From: Pagrus major
Lineage: Eukaryota; Chordata; Actinopteri; Spariformes; Sparidae
Assembly (NCBI RefSeq): GCF_040436345.1
Contig: NC_133223.1
Location: 13,645,613-13,709,612, forward strand
DNA: 64,000 nucleotides
Direction: 5' to 3'
Below, piece after piece: positions 50,101 to 61,029 of the stretch. The stretch's first letter is position 1; each line of letters begins with the position of its first letter. The notes beneath the pieces were generated by a model. The model saw only the letters and a program-made list of their open reading frames with translations. It was not told the origin of the DNA and did no database searches. The position numbers and the translations under genes were made by a program.

Positions 50101-51615
50101 AGATTACATCAACCTGAGTTTTAGTACCAATATAAAGCCCCTTTTTCCTATTTAATAACATAAGTCAAACTTCTTAAGTGCATTTTTTAATCGTGTCTTA
50201 ACATTCAGAAGCCAAAAAATATCCTTGCCAAATAAAATATCGTCTAGTTCAGCACCCAGCCCCATTTTTGCCTCGTCCCAGGATTATCACTGTGGTGTAG
50301 CTGACTGAGCAACATGGGTCTCATTGCCAAGATGCATAATTAGCACATTGTTTATTTATATTGTAACTAATTATCTGTTGCTAATTTCATGTGACCACTT
50401 CATGATCTTGTCTCCTCTGGAAAAACAAACAAAAGGAAGAAGAAATGATACTGACATTAATTACCTTATTTACATATTACATTTTCCTGACAGCTGCAGC
50501 TGTTGTCACATTCAACCAGAAGTGGTTTGGACAGCTGTGGAGATTTTTGCATGTAGTTAAAAATTGTATCCAAACCAAAAAAGAAAATGCTGTGGAAATC
50601 ATGATAGCAGTGCTGTATTTTCATTCATAACCCTGCTTGCAGATGTAAAATGGGTGTAGTGTCAGTATGCCTCACTTGCCTGAATCATTCATTCATTCAT
50701 GAAGAGCATACAGCATCTGGATGTTTATAATATCTGATCACTCCTTACACTTCGACAGCAAGTGTATCCTTTTACTGCTAAGTGCTTCTGTTAGATTGTC
50801 TCAGGTTAGCTAATTGACTATATTGACTATGTGGGTGTAAGGAAAGCTGAAATGCAGGGCTTGACTTGCTCAGGGCATTTTGTCTATTTGATTTTCTGCT
50901 GCTCATATTTAACAAAGTAAAGTTTCCAAGTAAATAAGACACTGCAGTGTGGAATGGTTTTTTTTATGCCTCCAGTCTCAAAATGTTCGATATGGCACAG
51001 AGCATCTCTTGTTCTCTGAACGTCCTGCAGCCTTTTTTGTTTTTTTTTCGGGTTGTTGTTGTTCAACTCAGGCCTGCTTCAGGTGAGTGTTGAAGTAAAA
51101 TAACTGTGTTGTTGGTGAGAGAGAAAACACCCAGCTGGGTTGATTTTCAAAATGCAGTTTACGACCAAAAAATATTTTGAGGTTGATTTTATAGCTTGTT
51201 TTCTGACCACATTTAAACAGTTTAAACAATAGAAACTGTCTAAATCTGTGCACTGATTGCAGTTATCTGACCCTGTCTAAGAACTATAATTAACAGCATA
51301 CACAAACATGTTTGTAGTATTTTTTAAGAAAATTCAATTGTATGTTCAGGGGGAAGGGCAGGTACTAGTTCTGCCCTCAAGCACATTTGCATCATAATTT
51401 TCCAAAAGCCAAGTTGTCATCGCCTGCAGTTTTTCTGCTCTGTGTGACAACTAGTTTAGTCTTTACATACTTGGGGAGAAGGTCCTTGGAGACATGCTTT
51501 ATGATGAGGGGTTAGAAAAATAGATACAAATTTACAGAGTGTGTAGTACGGTTCGTTTGACAACAATAGCTTATAGTGAGGGCAACATCTTTGTTGTTTG
51601 ACCTAGATGTGACCT

Positions 51616-52092
51616 GTGTTTCACAGATACTTTATTCCTCTCTTTCTCTCTCTCTCTGTCAGACACAAACACACCATCACCTCAGGGTTTTCTCCGTCTG
51701 CTCCCGTCGAAGGAAAACGGTTGGCATTGTACATCAAAGCCGTGTTCACTACATTTGCCCCGCTGTTCTTTACAGTGCTTGTCTTTTGTTGTTCTGCCAG
51801 GGGACATGGATACCAGACTGTCACATACAGAGTTAAAAATAGAGACAGTCCTTCCCGCTTTATGAACCAAAGCTGCAAGGAAAACGATAAAAAGGACACG
51901 AGGAAACCTATGCTGATAGATGATGGCTCGCAGCACAGAGAGGTTCTGTACAGAGGAGTGTGTTGTAGACCTTACAGAGAACAAGCTGCTCAGAAGAGGC
52001 GACTCATCATGTGTTTGGAGTGCAGGGAGCTATGCAAAGTGAACAAGCGCTGCACTGTTATGGAAAGAGGTAAAGTGGGCATCAAGGAGTAG
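51616..52092 (+). other. Unassigned 158-codon open frame, coding status doubtful
   Basis: This is the longest open frame in the window: 158 codons from ATG. It has a hydrophobic stretch (about residues 40-60, VFTTFAPLFFTVLVFCCSA) and a Cys/Lys/Arg-rich C-terminus. I recognise no family. It lies deep in the putative nck2 intron beside a CT-rich tract, with an equally open frame on the other strand, so it may be chance or an untranslated exon. Confidence 0.15.
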
Positions 52093-55000
52093 AGAAAACA
52101 ACCCAAGTTTGAAGGCAGCTATTTATGGCTGAGGAGAAAAAAGAAATCAATGCAGTAGGGATTCAACGTTGTTTATCATCTTTCAGTGAAGTCATTATGA
52201 TGGAATAATATTAAAATTAACTTGATGCAGTACTCTGTGCCTTAACTAAACAGATACTAATTAAAACAGCAATTCGCATAATGTGATATCTGACAAAAAT
52301 ATGGAATGAAGGTTGATGCTTTGGTAGAAAATAATCAATACCTCCCATCTGTCTGCACAGATAATGTGTAATACAGGGATTAAATAACAGTGGTGATGCA
52401 CAATTATACCCTAATGTAATGCCATCATTCTGCTGTCAAAATATGTTGTTAATACATATTCCCATGTCATTTCTTGGGACACTCCTGGAGATGTTGTGCT
52501 CTCTATCCTCTTTAATCCTCTGCTTTTCTCTCTGACTTTAATGGGGGAAAGGAAGACCTTTGTTGAAACCACCACGCTGTGGGTGCAGAGCCTACATGCA
52601 CCTTTGTGTAGAATGAGCGCTGATCCTTTGTAAAGAAATATCGAAAATCTAAGAGTGAAGGGCTCAACGTCGGATTCTTTGGGGCACGCCCATGTCAGTA
52701 AAAATGGGACCACCCATCGACTGTTGTCATGGAGACTCACTCAACAATGTTGTCTCTTCTGAGGAGAGGAGGGCAGAGGCAATGACAGAAAAAGAAAGTG
52801 ACATGTGAAAAATTGCTTGTAAAGAGGCTGGGGGAAGGACGGTCTGGTTAAAGAAAGAAGGGAATTCCACCTTTCTGTCATCATCCATTGAGGCAAGTTA
52901 AGATTTAAGGGATTTTTCCCTGGAAGTGTGTGAAAATGCAACATTTCTGCTTCAGGCCAACATGACTCAACCTGTAACACTTAATTTGCTTAGAATCGTT
53001 ATTATATATTCATTAGATGAGCAAAAACTAAAGATAAATATAGGGCCGCAATTTACAATTAATTTCTTTATATTTCTAACAATTGTTTTTTCATTTGGTC
53101 TTGATAGAAGTCCATTGCAGTTTTGTAAAGTACAAGGTAAGGTCTTCAAATTGCTTTTTTTTGTCAATTAATTGCTTGTCAAAATTTTGAAAATCATGCA
53201 CATTTGGGTTTGCTGCTAGGCACTAAGGACTGGTATTGTTTGAGATTGCCACTGAGTTGTGGCAGCAATACCACGACAGCACTTTTTTCAATGACTTGCT
53301 TTGAGAAACAAAAATGTTTTTTTACAAAATAGGAGCAAAACTTCCCAACTGTTAGAGCCCAGATACACCAAACAGTCATAGCCACTTCTAATCAAGAATA
53401 CTGTATGTCTGATAAAAAGTTTAAATTTTAAATAAAATTCGAAAAAATGCACTAAATGGATGAAATTATGGATACTATAGCGAAAGGTTCAAACTCTTCT
53501 TTTTCCTTGCTCTTCTTGTCCTGAACAGCCAATCGTAGTGATTTCCCTCAGTAACGGCCCCTGCTGCAGATTCAACCTACTCTGTTGGCTGAAATGTCGC
53601 TGACAAGGGCCGTCTAATGCTAATACAAGACATTCAGTGCAAGTTTTCAGCGCTGCTATGTTAGTCTGTGCAATAGACACATTTTGATCTTGAAAACCTT
53701 TTCAGATATTGGGTTAAGATATCCAGCCCTACTTGTAATGCTTCTGTATAATAGCCTTTAGATCACTTCAGTCAAAGCAGTCATCACACTGACTAATACC
53801 CACACTTTAAGCTTGTATTATGAGTAAACATGCTGGATTTAATCTGGCGCTTTTGAGAAGTGCTGTCCTCTGTGAAGTCTGTGCCATCTGTGGTTCAGCT
53901 CATGACACTCATGGGAACAATCAGGTGTTTTTGTGCTCAAAGCTGCAAGAATTGAACCGAGGCTAAAATAAAATAACAGGGAAATTCTATGAGTAGAGAT
54001 GGCTGTGTGAAAGCTACATTGTAGCATGTGCACACAACATCAATTTAATATGCACAGGATAATAAACTTGCATGCACAACATTATATTCTGTGCAAACGT
54101 GTTGTTCATAATGATGAACCTACATTGAATTATCACCTGATTCTGCAGCTCCCCTTGGCTTGATGAAGCTTTACAAGAGCTTAAAGACAGTGATTATTAG
54201 GCTTACATTCATCAGGTGGACACATACACAACTCCGAATGAATGGTTATTTTGCTCTGTAACTGCCGGATGTGGAAATAAAATGTTTGCTATAAAGTTTG
54301 CCATATCAACTAAAAAGGTGATGACATGTCGGTATTGTTGCTGCTGCCAGTGGCCCATGAAATCAGTTATTACAACTTTAAAGCAGTTTATCATAATTAA
54401 GAGCTGAATTTACAAAGGATTTTATTTTTGTCCTTGGTTTTATTTGTCATCTGGTTTAGATTGAGATATTTACCACAGTTCAGAATGGGTTGATAAAGAC
54501 GCCTCTTCTGTTGTCAAATGTGCAGTCATATGGTGTGCTGATATCAGCCCTTGCACTGTTTGTGTGGTCTGAGTGTGCCTTTCTTCTCGGTCCTATTTTG
54601 AGCCGACCACGAGAAACCCTCTCGGTGTTGTATTTGAGACGTCCTTGCATGGTTTGAGTTTTGGTCATTTTGATGGTATCCACATGTACGGCACCCATTT
54701 TCTCCCCTGAAACTTAGGAAGAGCAACCACTAAACCTCATCACAGAGAGGCAGATGAGCTTATGTCATATACCACACCCTCAGATTTAGGGCCTGTGAGT
54801 GTGTGAAAATGTCCTGTATGTGTGTGAGTGACAGACTGAGAGCTTGTTGGGGTTGCCTGTTTCACAATATAGCTGTCACTTTGCAGCTGTGCATGTGGAA
54901 AACATTGTTAACACTGACTGCATGTGAAAGGCATCTAATTATGCGCTGGCCTGGTTTTGTTGTTAGAGACGAGTTATTCTGTGAAGAAGATCATTAGATC

Positions 55001-55493
55001 CACAGTGGCAGTTACAGTGAGTCTGGCGTCCTCACGTTTCAGTCTGTTCACTTCACTCCTAATGCTTCAGACACTGCCAGTAAAGCAGTGGTCCACCACT
55101 ACTGCAAACAGTGTGGAGTGGAGGGGGAGGGTGTTGAAAATGTCTCCCATTGGCTGAATCCTGCCTGTCTTTGACCTGAATGCCAAACACAGAGAGCTCC
55201 GCCAGACGTTTTTTTTCTTTAAAACATCCCCTCTTTTTTATAATCCTCTTTTACTTTCCCTTTCTCTTTGTGTGGTGTTGAAAGAGCCTCTGAGCATCCC
55301 CCCCCCAGTGAATCGAGTTGTGAAGTGCTGGTGAAGCCCAGCTCAGCAGTCTGTCGCTCATCTTTCCTCTTTTAACTCTCTCAGCAGAGGGGTCACGAAG
55401 AGCTCGAGCTCTCAGGCTTTTCTCTTTTTAAACACGCTCTCTCTCAAATCTGTTTGTTTTCTTTTGTGTGTATTTGTGTGCTCTCCCTCACAG
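52093..55493 (+). other. nck2 intron; no feature recognised
   Basis: AT-rich intronic sequence with short chance frames. The GGGGGAGGG-bearing stretch at about 55080-55330 is less AT-rich and leads into the candidate exon at 55494. Confidence 0.4.
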
Positions 55494-55546
55494 GAAAAAG
55501 CGTCTTTATTTGTTCAACCATCTGTCTGTGAACCATATCAAGGAAA
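55494..55546 (+). other. Candidate untranslated exon of nck2 (53 nt)
   Basis: A pyrimidine-rich acceptor (CTCTCCCTCACAG) precedes GAAAAAGCG, and the segment ends in CAAGGAAA followed by the strong donor GTGAGTAAG. It has no conserved coding content. It may be an alternative 5' exon of nck2. The call rests on splice signals alone. Confidence 0.3.
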
Positions 55547-56027
55547 GTGAGTAAGTGGCTCTGATTAAATGGCGAGTGTAACATAACATTTTCTGTTAAG
55601 TGGCTTCAGTTTCCACGCAAAGTTGACTGAAGCTCAAATGGTTTTAAACCAGACTACAGATTGATTTCTGTATAAGCTGCCCTCATGGATTTCATTGGTA
55701 CGTTAACTGTCATGGCATGTGAGCGGGCATCAGAATGAGCAATGGTATGTAGTATGTACTGTAGCTGCCTGTCTGACATACATGGTTGCCCATAGAGGAG
55801 GATGGACTTGATTTGGAGTGGCATTCCCATCACTCAGCCTAATGAGCAAGGTTGTCAAGGAGACAGAGAAATTGGTATCATGGATGAGGGGAAGCACTCA
55901 AGCTAGGATGGGAGAGTATCACATGTTATTCTGCCAATTTCCACAAAGCCACAAGTGGAAAGAAATGACACCAAGCTAGAACGGTTGTGAAAGTGTTTTG
56001 TTGTGTACGAGAAAGCTTCATAAGGTG

Positions 56028-56480
56028 CTTTCACACCTAACCTGTTTGGTTTGGTTTAACTCTGGTGTGTTTGCCCGTTTGGTTCACTTTGTTTTGGCTG
56101 GTGCAAATGCTGTCCTGTGCGAACCACACCACAGGGCCATCTTCAGCACATTTCACTTTTGCTGTAAAAGTAAAACAGACAAAACCTTAGGATTTTTAAG
56201 GAGACATGTGATGCTAATTTTTTGGGGCGCACTCACACATGGCCCAGTTGCTCTACAGTGCTGAAGCAAGACTGTCCCTCTTCCCCATTCCCTCGCTGGC
56301 CTGCACTCACATTGCTACGGCCGCACAAAGTCATGGAAATAAAGGCAGGACCACTGACTGGGCATTTCAGGAGCAGTGTTTTCTGTGGGAGAGGAGCTTC
56401 TGTTGGTGCGGACTTTGACCTTTTTTATCTTTCAAGATACTTTACATGCACATGAACCAATGTAAAACATTGAAGGAAAG
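56028..56480. repeat. Dispersed repeat beginning AAGGTGCTTTCACACCTAA
   Basis: The start, with GTTTGGTTTGGTTTAACTC and CGTTTGGTTCACTTTG, is a phrase set I associate with a very common fish MITE. The far end is not defined. Frames inside are accidental. Confidence 0.5.
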
Positions 56481-58851
56481 GAAAAAACGAAAAACCATAA
56501 CACTGTAGGTCTTCTGTAAACGTCAGTTCAGTAGTTCAAAAGCTAAATTACCAAACTAAGTCCATTTTCTGGCCATGAATTGCCAAGAAATCAATATTCT
56601 AGGTGACTTGTATATTCATGCAAATCATATATCTATGAGTGTGGTAACGTGGTCAGTACTTGAGTACTCAGATTTTCTCTGATCAATCCAACATTAACAG
56701 AAGTTAAAACATATATTTATAGAGTTTTACACAAAATATGGATTAGATAAGTTTTTTTTTTTACTTTGTGTGTGTGTGTGTGACTAATACACACACTGAG
56801 CACAAACTTTTACAGTGCTTTACTGTATTAACTTGTCAGAAAAGTGACGTTTCTAAATGATCTCAAACCTAGTTTGACATTTCTCTTCTTGTTAATTATC
56901 AACATATTCATTGGTGACATCAGCCGATACATCTTTTTTGTCCTTTTTCTGCCTGGTTGCCACCGTCCATTTAAATTTTAAGTTGTTGCCAGAACTAATA
57001 ATGCTCAGTATTTCTTTGTAAGCTCTTTGTGAACAACTATATGGGCTTATGTGTGTAGCTCTGGTGATGCAGGAAGACCTCACTAAAACTGTCTGATGGA
57101 TGGGTTGAAAATGAATAATTGTGCTCCATCACAAGTGAGCAATACAGACAATAGTCAACAATTGTGTAACAAGCAAGCCACTTGACTGACTTCCTTCCTC
57201 ACTGTGTAATGAATCATCTGGTGTTTCCCCTGGAAATCATAGCAAATAGAGGGAGTAGAAGGGATATGATATTGACAGGCGACCAAATAAAACACACTGT
57301 CTAGTCATTTGTAGACATTTTAATGCAGAAATGTTACTTGTCATTTCTTTGAAACGTAATCTGGACTGACCTTATGAGTCCATGTCTCCATGACAGCAAG
57401 AATCTTTATATCTTTGCTCAGAGCTAGAAATTAATACCACTGAACCCTTATTTGATCTACTTTGTATTTCAATATCTCAAATGTTGCGAAAGTAATACCA
57501 TGGAGCAAATTCAACAGATATAATCAGGTTTTTTCACCCATCCATCCACGCCAGGAGGAACGAATTCAATAAAATGAAAGGAAAGTGGCAGCCTGGGCCT
57601 GAGGCGGATAGAGGCCACAGCACGTTCACATACCTCCTGTCTCCTGGAAGAGTTGACGTCACCGTCCCTCATCTTGTCATAAATCTGCCCTTCCACTTTT
57701 ATTTCCTGTGCTCTCAAAAGAATCACAGCTGCTGTGTTTTTGTCTCGTCCTTTGTATTGACCTGATTCTTCCACCATCTTCCTTCTGCTGCCTTTGTTGC
57801 CACAGTAAATGTTGTTACATCCTGGGAAGTTGCAAACCTAACTTATGGTGAACTTGACATTAATTCTACCAGTGGTGTGTTGCACAACACCACCACCCCC
57901 ACCCCCTCCTCTCTCCTCCTCTGTTGTCCCTGTCCCGGCCTGTGAAGAAATCCAGTTTGACAGCTTTAGTGATGGCAAGCAGAGGCACATTCACAAGTGC
58001 AATGCTCTACTGTACAAACTGTTGCACTTTTCACTGCTTGTTGTAGAGATAGAGGAGAAGCTATTTGACACGTGTCACACAGTGACACACAAGCCTGCTT
58101 TTGGCTGTGGCTGTAAATGTAAGAATGTATTCAGTCATGGCTGCACTGTCTCTGTGGTTGTGGCCTAATTGAAGTGGAATTGAATATCTTTGGATGAAAA
58201 AACAGCCAGCTCCCATTTGCATTTCATAAAATGTAGCCTCCACAGAAGATATCAATCTTTCCACCAGTAATGGAATCTTTTTATATGCTCTAATTTGTGC
58301 AGCTACATTTCTCATGAGTCACAATTCTCTTTTGTGGCTACGCTTTATCTGTGCTCTGCCCTCTCATTAAAGAATGAGATGTAAATGACAATACGAGTTA
58401 AGGAAAATACGGCCCCCCTGCTTTTTTAATGTGCGCCAGTGGAAAATTGTGCATTGTTGTGCACGTATACTTAATATGCATGAATGTACTCACCCACATG
58501 CTTCCTTGCACTCACATTTATCAGAACTGATCTTTCCATTAAATTGTTTGACTCAGCTCGGTTATTTATAAGCTCTGTAATAAGTATATATTATGTGTAA
58601 TTGTGTTGTAGAGGATATTTAACTGTCACTGTGTTACTGCCATAAATCATAGTGTCCCGCAATAGCTACTGATAACCTCACACGAGATTAGATATGAAGT
58701 AGACAGTTTTATATCATTATTCAGGCTGAACAATTGCAGACACTAAAGTTTTACAGCATCACTATTCATTCTGTATCTTTTTAAATTCACTGTTATCTTC
58801 AAAGAGCTTCTTTACATCTGAACCATTTTTTTCTTCCTTTATTTATTCCAG
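56481..58851 (+). other. nck2 intron; no feature recognised
   Basis: Contains a short TG microsatellite (about 56768-56782) and CCACCCCC-rich bases at about 57886-57910. Bases 58370-58600 are AT-rich with ATATGCATGAA and TTATTTATAAGC motifs and might be regulatory, but I cannot show it. Confidence 0.35.
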
Positions 58852-58887
58852 CGATGTTGTTTCCAGCCGCAGACTCATAACTCGGCG
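58852..58887 (+). other. Candidate 36-nt untranslated exon of nck2
   Basis: A long pyrimidine tract ending TTTATTTATTCCAG precedes it, and the consensus donor GTGAGT follows at 58888. It contains a complete mini reading frame, ATG to TAA (58854-58880, eight codons). It sits 1.9 kb upstream of the coding exon. Existence is inferred from splice signals. Confidence 0.4.
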
Positions 58888-60787
58888 GTGAGTTAAATAT
58901 AAACCGGATTGCTCGGATAGTTCTCATACCGTGGGAAGCCTTCCATCACCAAAAAAGAAAAAAAGTTTTTGCAGAACAAACTTTACTGATCTTTTCCTGC
59001 ATATTCCGAAACAGGCAATCTCTTTCCTGTTTGCCTGTCTGATGAGCAGATGCATGTAATTCCTCAGCAGCTAAGGTGGTCCAGCAAGCCCATGTCAAAT
59101 CACTTCACCTAAGGCCTGGTGAAATAGAGCATGTAATCGCTCACTGTCTGTCTCAAAAACTAATAGGCAAGGCTTTGCGTGTGTGTGTTTGTGTGCGTGT
59201 GAGCATGCAGAATGAGCACATAAATTGATTTTGTGTGTTCGTGCTGCTTTCTACCAAAGAAACCTTTTCAGAGGTGCTTTTTTTGGGCCTGAATGTTGCA
59301 GTGTAGAGGGACTGTTGTCTTGAGACCTGTGTGCCTAGTCATGTTTTCAACTGTTGAAAATTATTAATAATACATACTATGTACACGCTCTATTTTTCTT
59401 TCACATACAGGTCGGACCAACAAGGACAATTGTACGTGATAATTGCACCCTTATGAATAAATAGGATAAATACCTGAGATAGGTAGTGCAAAGTAGCTCT
59501 AATGTTGGCTTATGGTGTTTGATCTATGAAATATGTGAAAAATGATCAGTGTTCCCTAGAGATGATGTCCTCACATGTCTTGTTTTGTCCTTCGGGCGGG
59601 GTTGATTTGCTTTTAACAATGCATTTGCATGCACTTGATTACTCCGTTGCATATCCTGTGTCCGTTTGGAGCATCAGGTGTGCATGTCATTAGAAATAAT
59701 TATAAATCACCCAAGGCATAGCTTTCTGCAATGTGTTCTTTAAAACCGAAAAGTTTCAATATCGGCCGGTATGGACAACTTGATACCGGTATATCTGTGA
59801 TGGGCCATCGGCTGATAATATCAACCAACCAATATATCGGTCGGACTCTGATGTGACCAACTACATTTGATGACGTAGCTGGTTTCCTCTGCGAACTTGT
59901 GGTTAAAAAGCAAGAATGTCTCCAGCCTTACTGTCAAAGAGGAGTCAAAATAACGATTAATAATACCATTTAAAAATATGGAATCAGTTGTTTCTCCTTA
60001 AAAAATTTATAAAAAACAATTAATCAGTTCTCAAAATAAAACTGGTTGACCGTGGAGCTTTACTTTACACTTTAGGGGTGTGTTATGGGTGTGACTGCTC
60101 TCTATTTTATGGGGACTGGTGATCGCAAAGTAAGCAATTTGAGATTTTGCCATAATCTCATTCAAGGAATTATCAGTTCGACTGCCAGTTTAGGCTCTGG
60201 ATATTACCACGAACTTTAAACTCATATTTAGTTCGGTTATGTAATTAAGCCTGGTGATGAACTGGCAACCTGTCCATGGTGTATCCTGTCTAATGCCCAA
60301 TGTGAGCTGGGATAAGCGGTTTAAAAATTGTGTGCATGGATGGATATGGATTATTTTGTAATGACTTGTCACTTGTCACAGCAAAACCTCACAGCCTCAC
60401 ACACACAAACACACACACCTCAAAATGAGACCCTATGATAGATGTATTAGTACATTCACACACTTAGGAGTGGGTATATTATGCAGTCTTTTTTCAGTCA
60501 TGGATTTAGTCAGTAACTCATTCTCACAGTATTTCTTATAATGAATCTATCAGTTCATTCAGGTAGTCATGATCAACCTATCTGCCCCCTAGTGGTTGCT
60601 TGAAGGTGTTGCAATATTTACCAAATGGTCATCTGAACCAGTATATACCACTTGTTTTTTTTTCATCTTTACCCTGTGACAAATTGTTCCTATGCTAATA
60701 GTAACACTGAAGCTGCCGTAAACTTCATTGTGGTACTTTTTGAGGCCTCTTACTCTTGGCTCACCCCAGTCCTCGTCTTCTCCACAG
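58888..60787 (+). other. nck2 intron before the first coding exon
   Basis: Contains an adjacent AACAAT and octamer ATTTGCAT (59615-59630), repeat pieces with ATCGGCCGGTATGG and ATATCGGTCGG (about 59745-59850), and a LINE-type tail (60255-60350). Confidence 0.45.
60255..60350 (+). repeat. LINE-type 3' tail fragment
   Basis: GATGAACTGGCAACCTGTCC, then GTATCCTGTCTAATGCCCAA, GAGCTGGGATAAGCGG and ATGGATGGAT, matches the tail segment of the SINE at 39377-39734 and is typical of fish L2-type elements. The 5' part is missing. Confidence 0.6.
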
Positions 60788-60803
60788 GAGGACTCCATGA
60801 AAG

Positions 60804-61029
60804 ATGACAGAGGAGGTGATTGTTGTAGCCAAGTGGGACTACACGGCCCAACAGGACCAGGAACTTGACATCCGTAAAAACGAGCGTCTCTTCCTCCTGG
60901 ACGACTCAAAGACCTGGTGGCGTGTCCGCAACGCCTCCAACCAAACTGGGTATGTGCCATCGAACTATGTCGAGCGCAAGAACAGTCTGAAGAAAGGCTC
61001 GCTGGTGAAGAACATCAAAGACACGCTGG
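60804..61029 (+). CDS. nck2: NCK2 adaptor, first coding exon (SH3-1), partial gene
   Basis: The exon runs 60788-61029: acceptor TCTCCACAG, start ATG at 60804, donor GTAAGAAC, ending one base into codon 76. The 75 full codons encode the first SH3 domain: [15 protein letters not shown] (9-23), the paired WWRVRN (38-43) and GYVPSNYVE (49-57), which form the Pro-ligand groove, then the basic linker [26 protein letters not shown] fits NCK2 rather than NCK1 (MAEEVVVVAKFDY). Full NCK2 is about 380 aa, so two further SH3 domains and the SH2 domain lie beyond base 64000. NCK2 links phosphotyrosine receptors to N-WASP and PAK in the cytoplasm. Residue 30 is Phe where I recall Trp in mammals. An out-of-frame ATG sits at 60797. 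Confidence 0.93.

Noticed and set aside
57845-58168. 107-codon Pro-rich protein
   Set aside because: The Pro run comes from a CCACCCCC-rich stretch; there is no family match, and the position is intronic.
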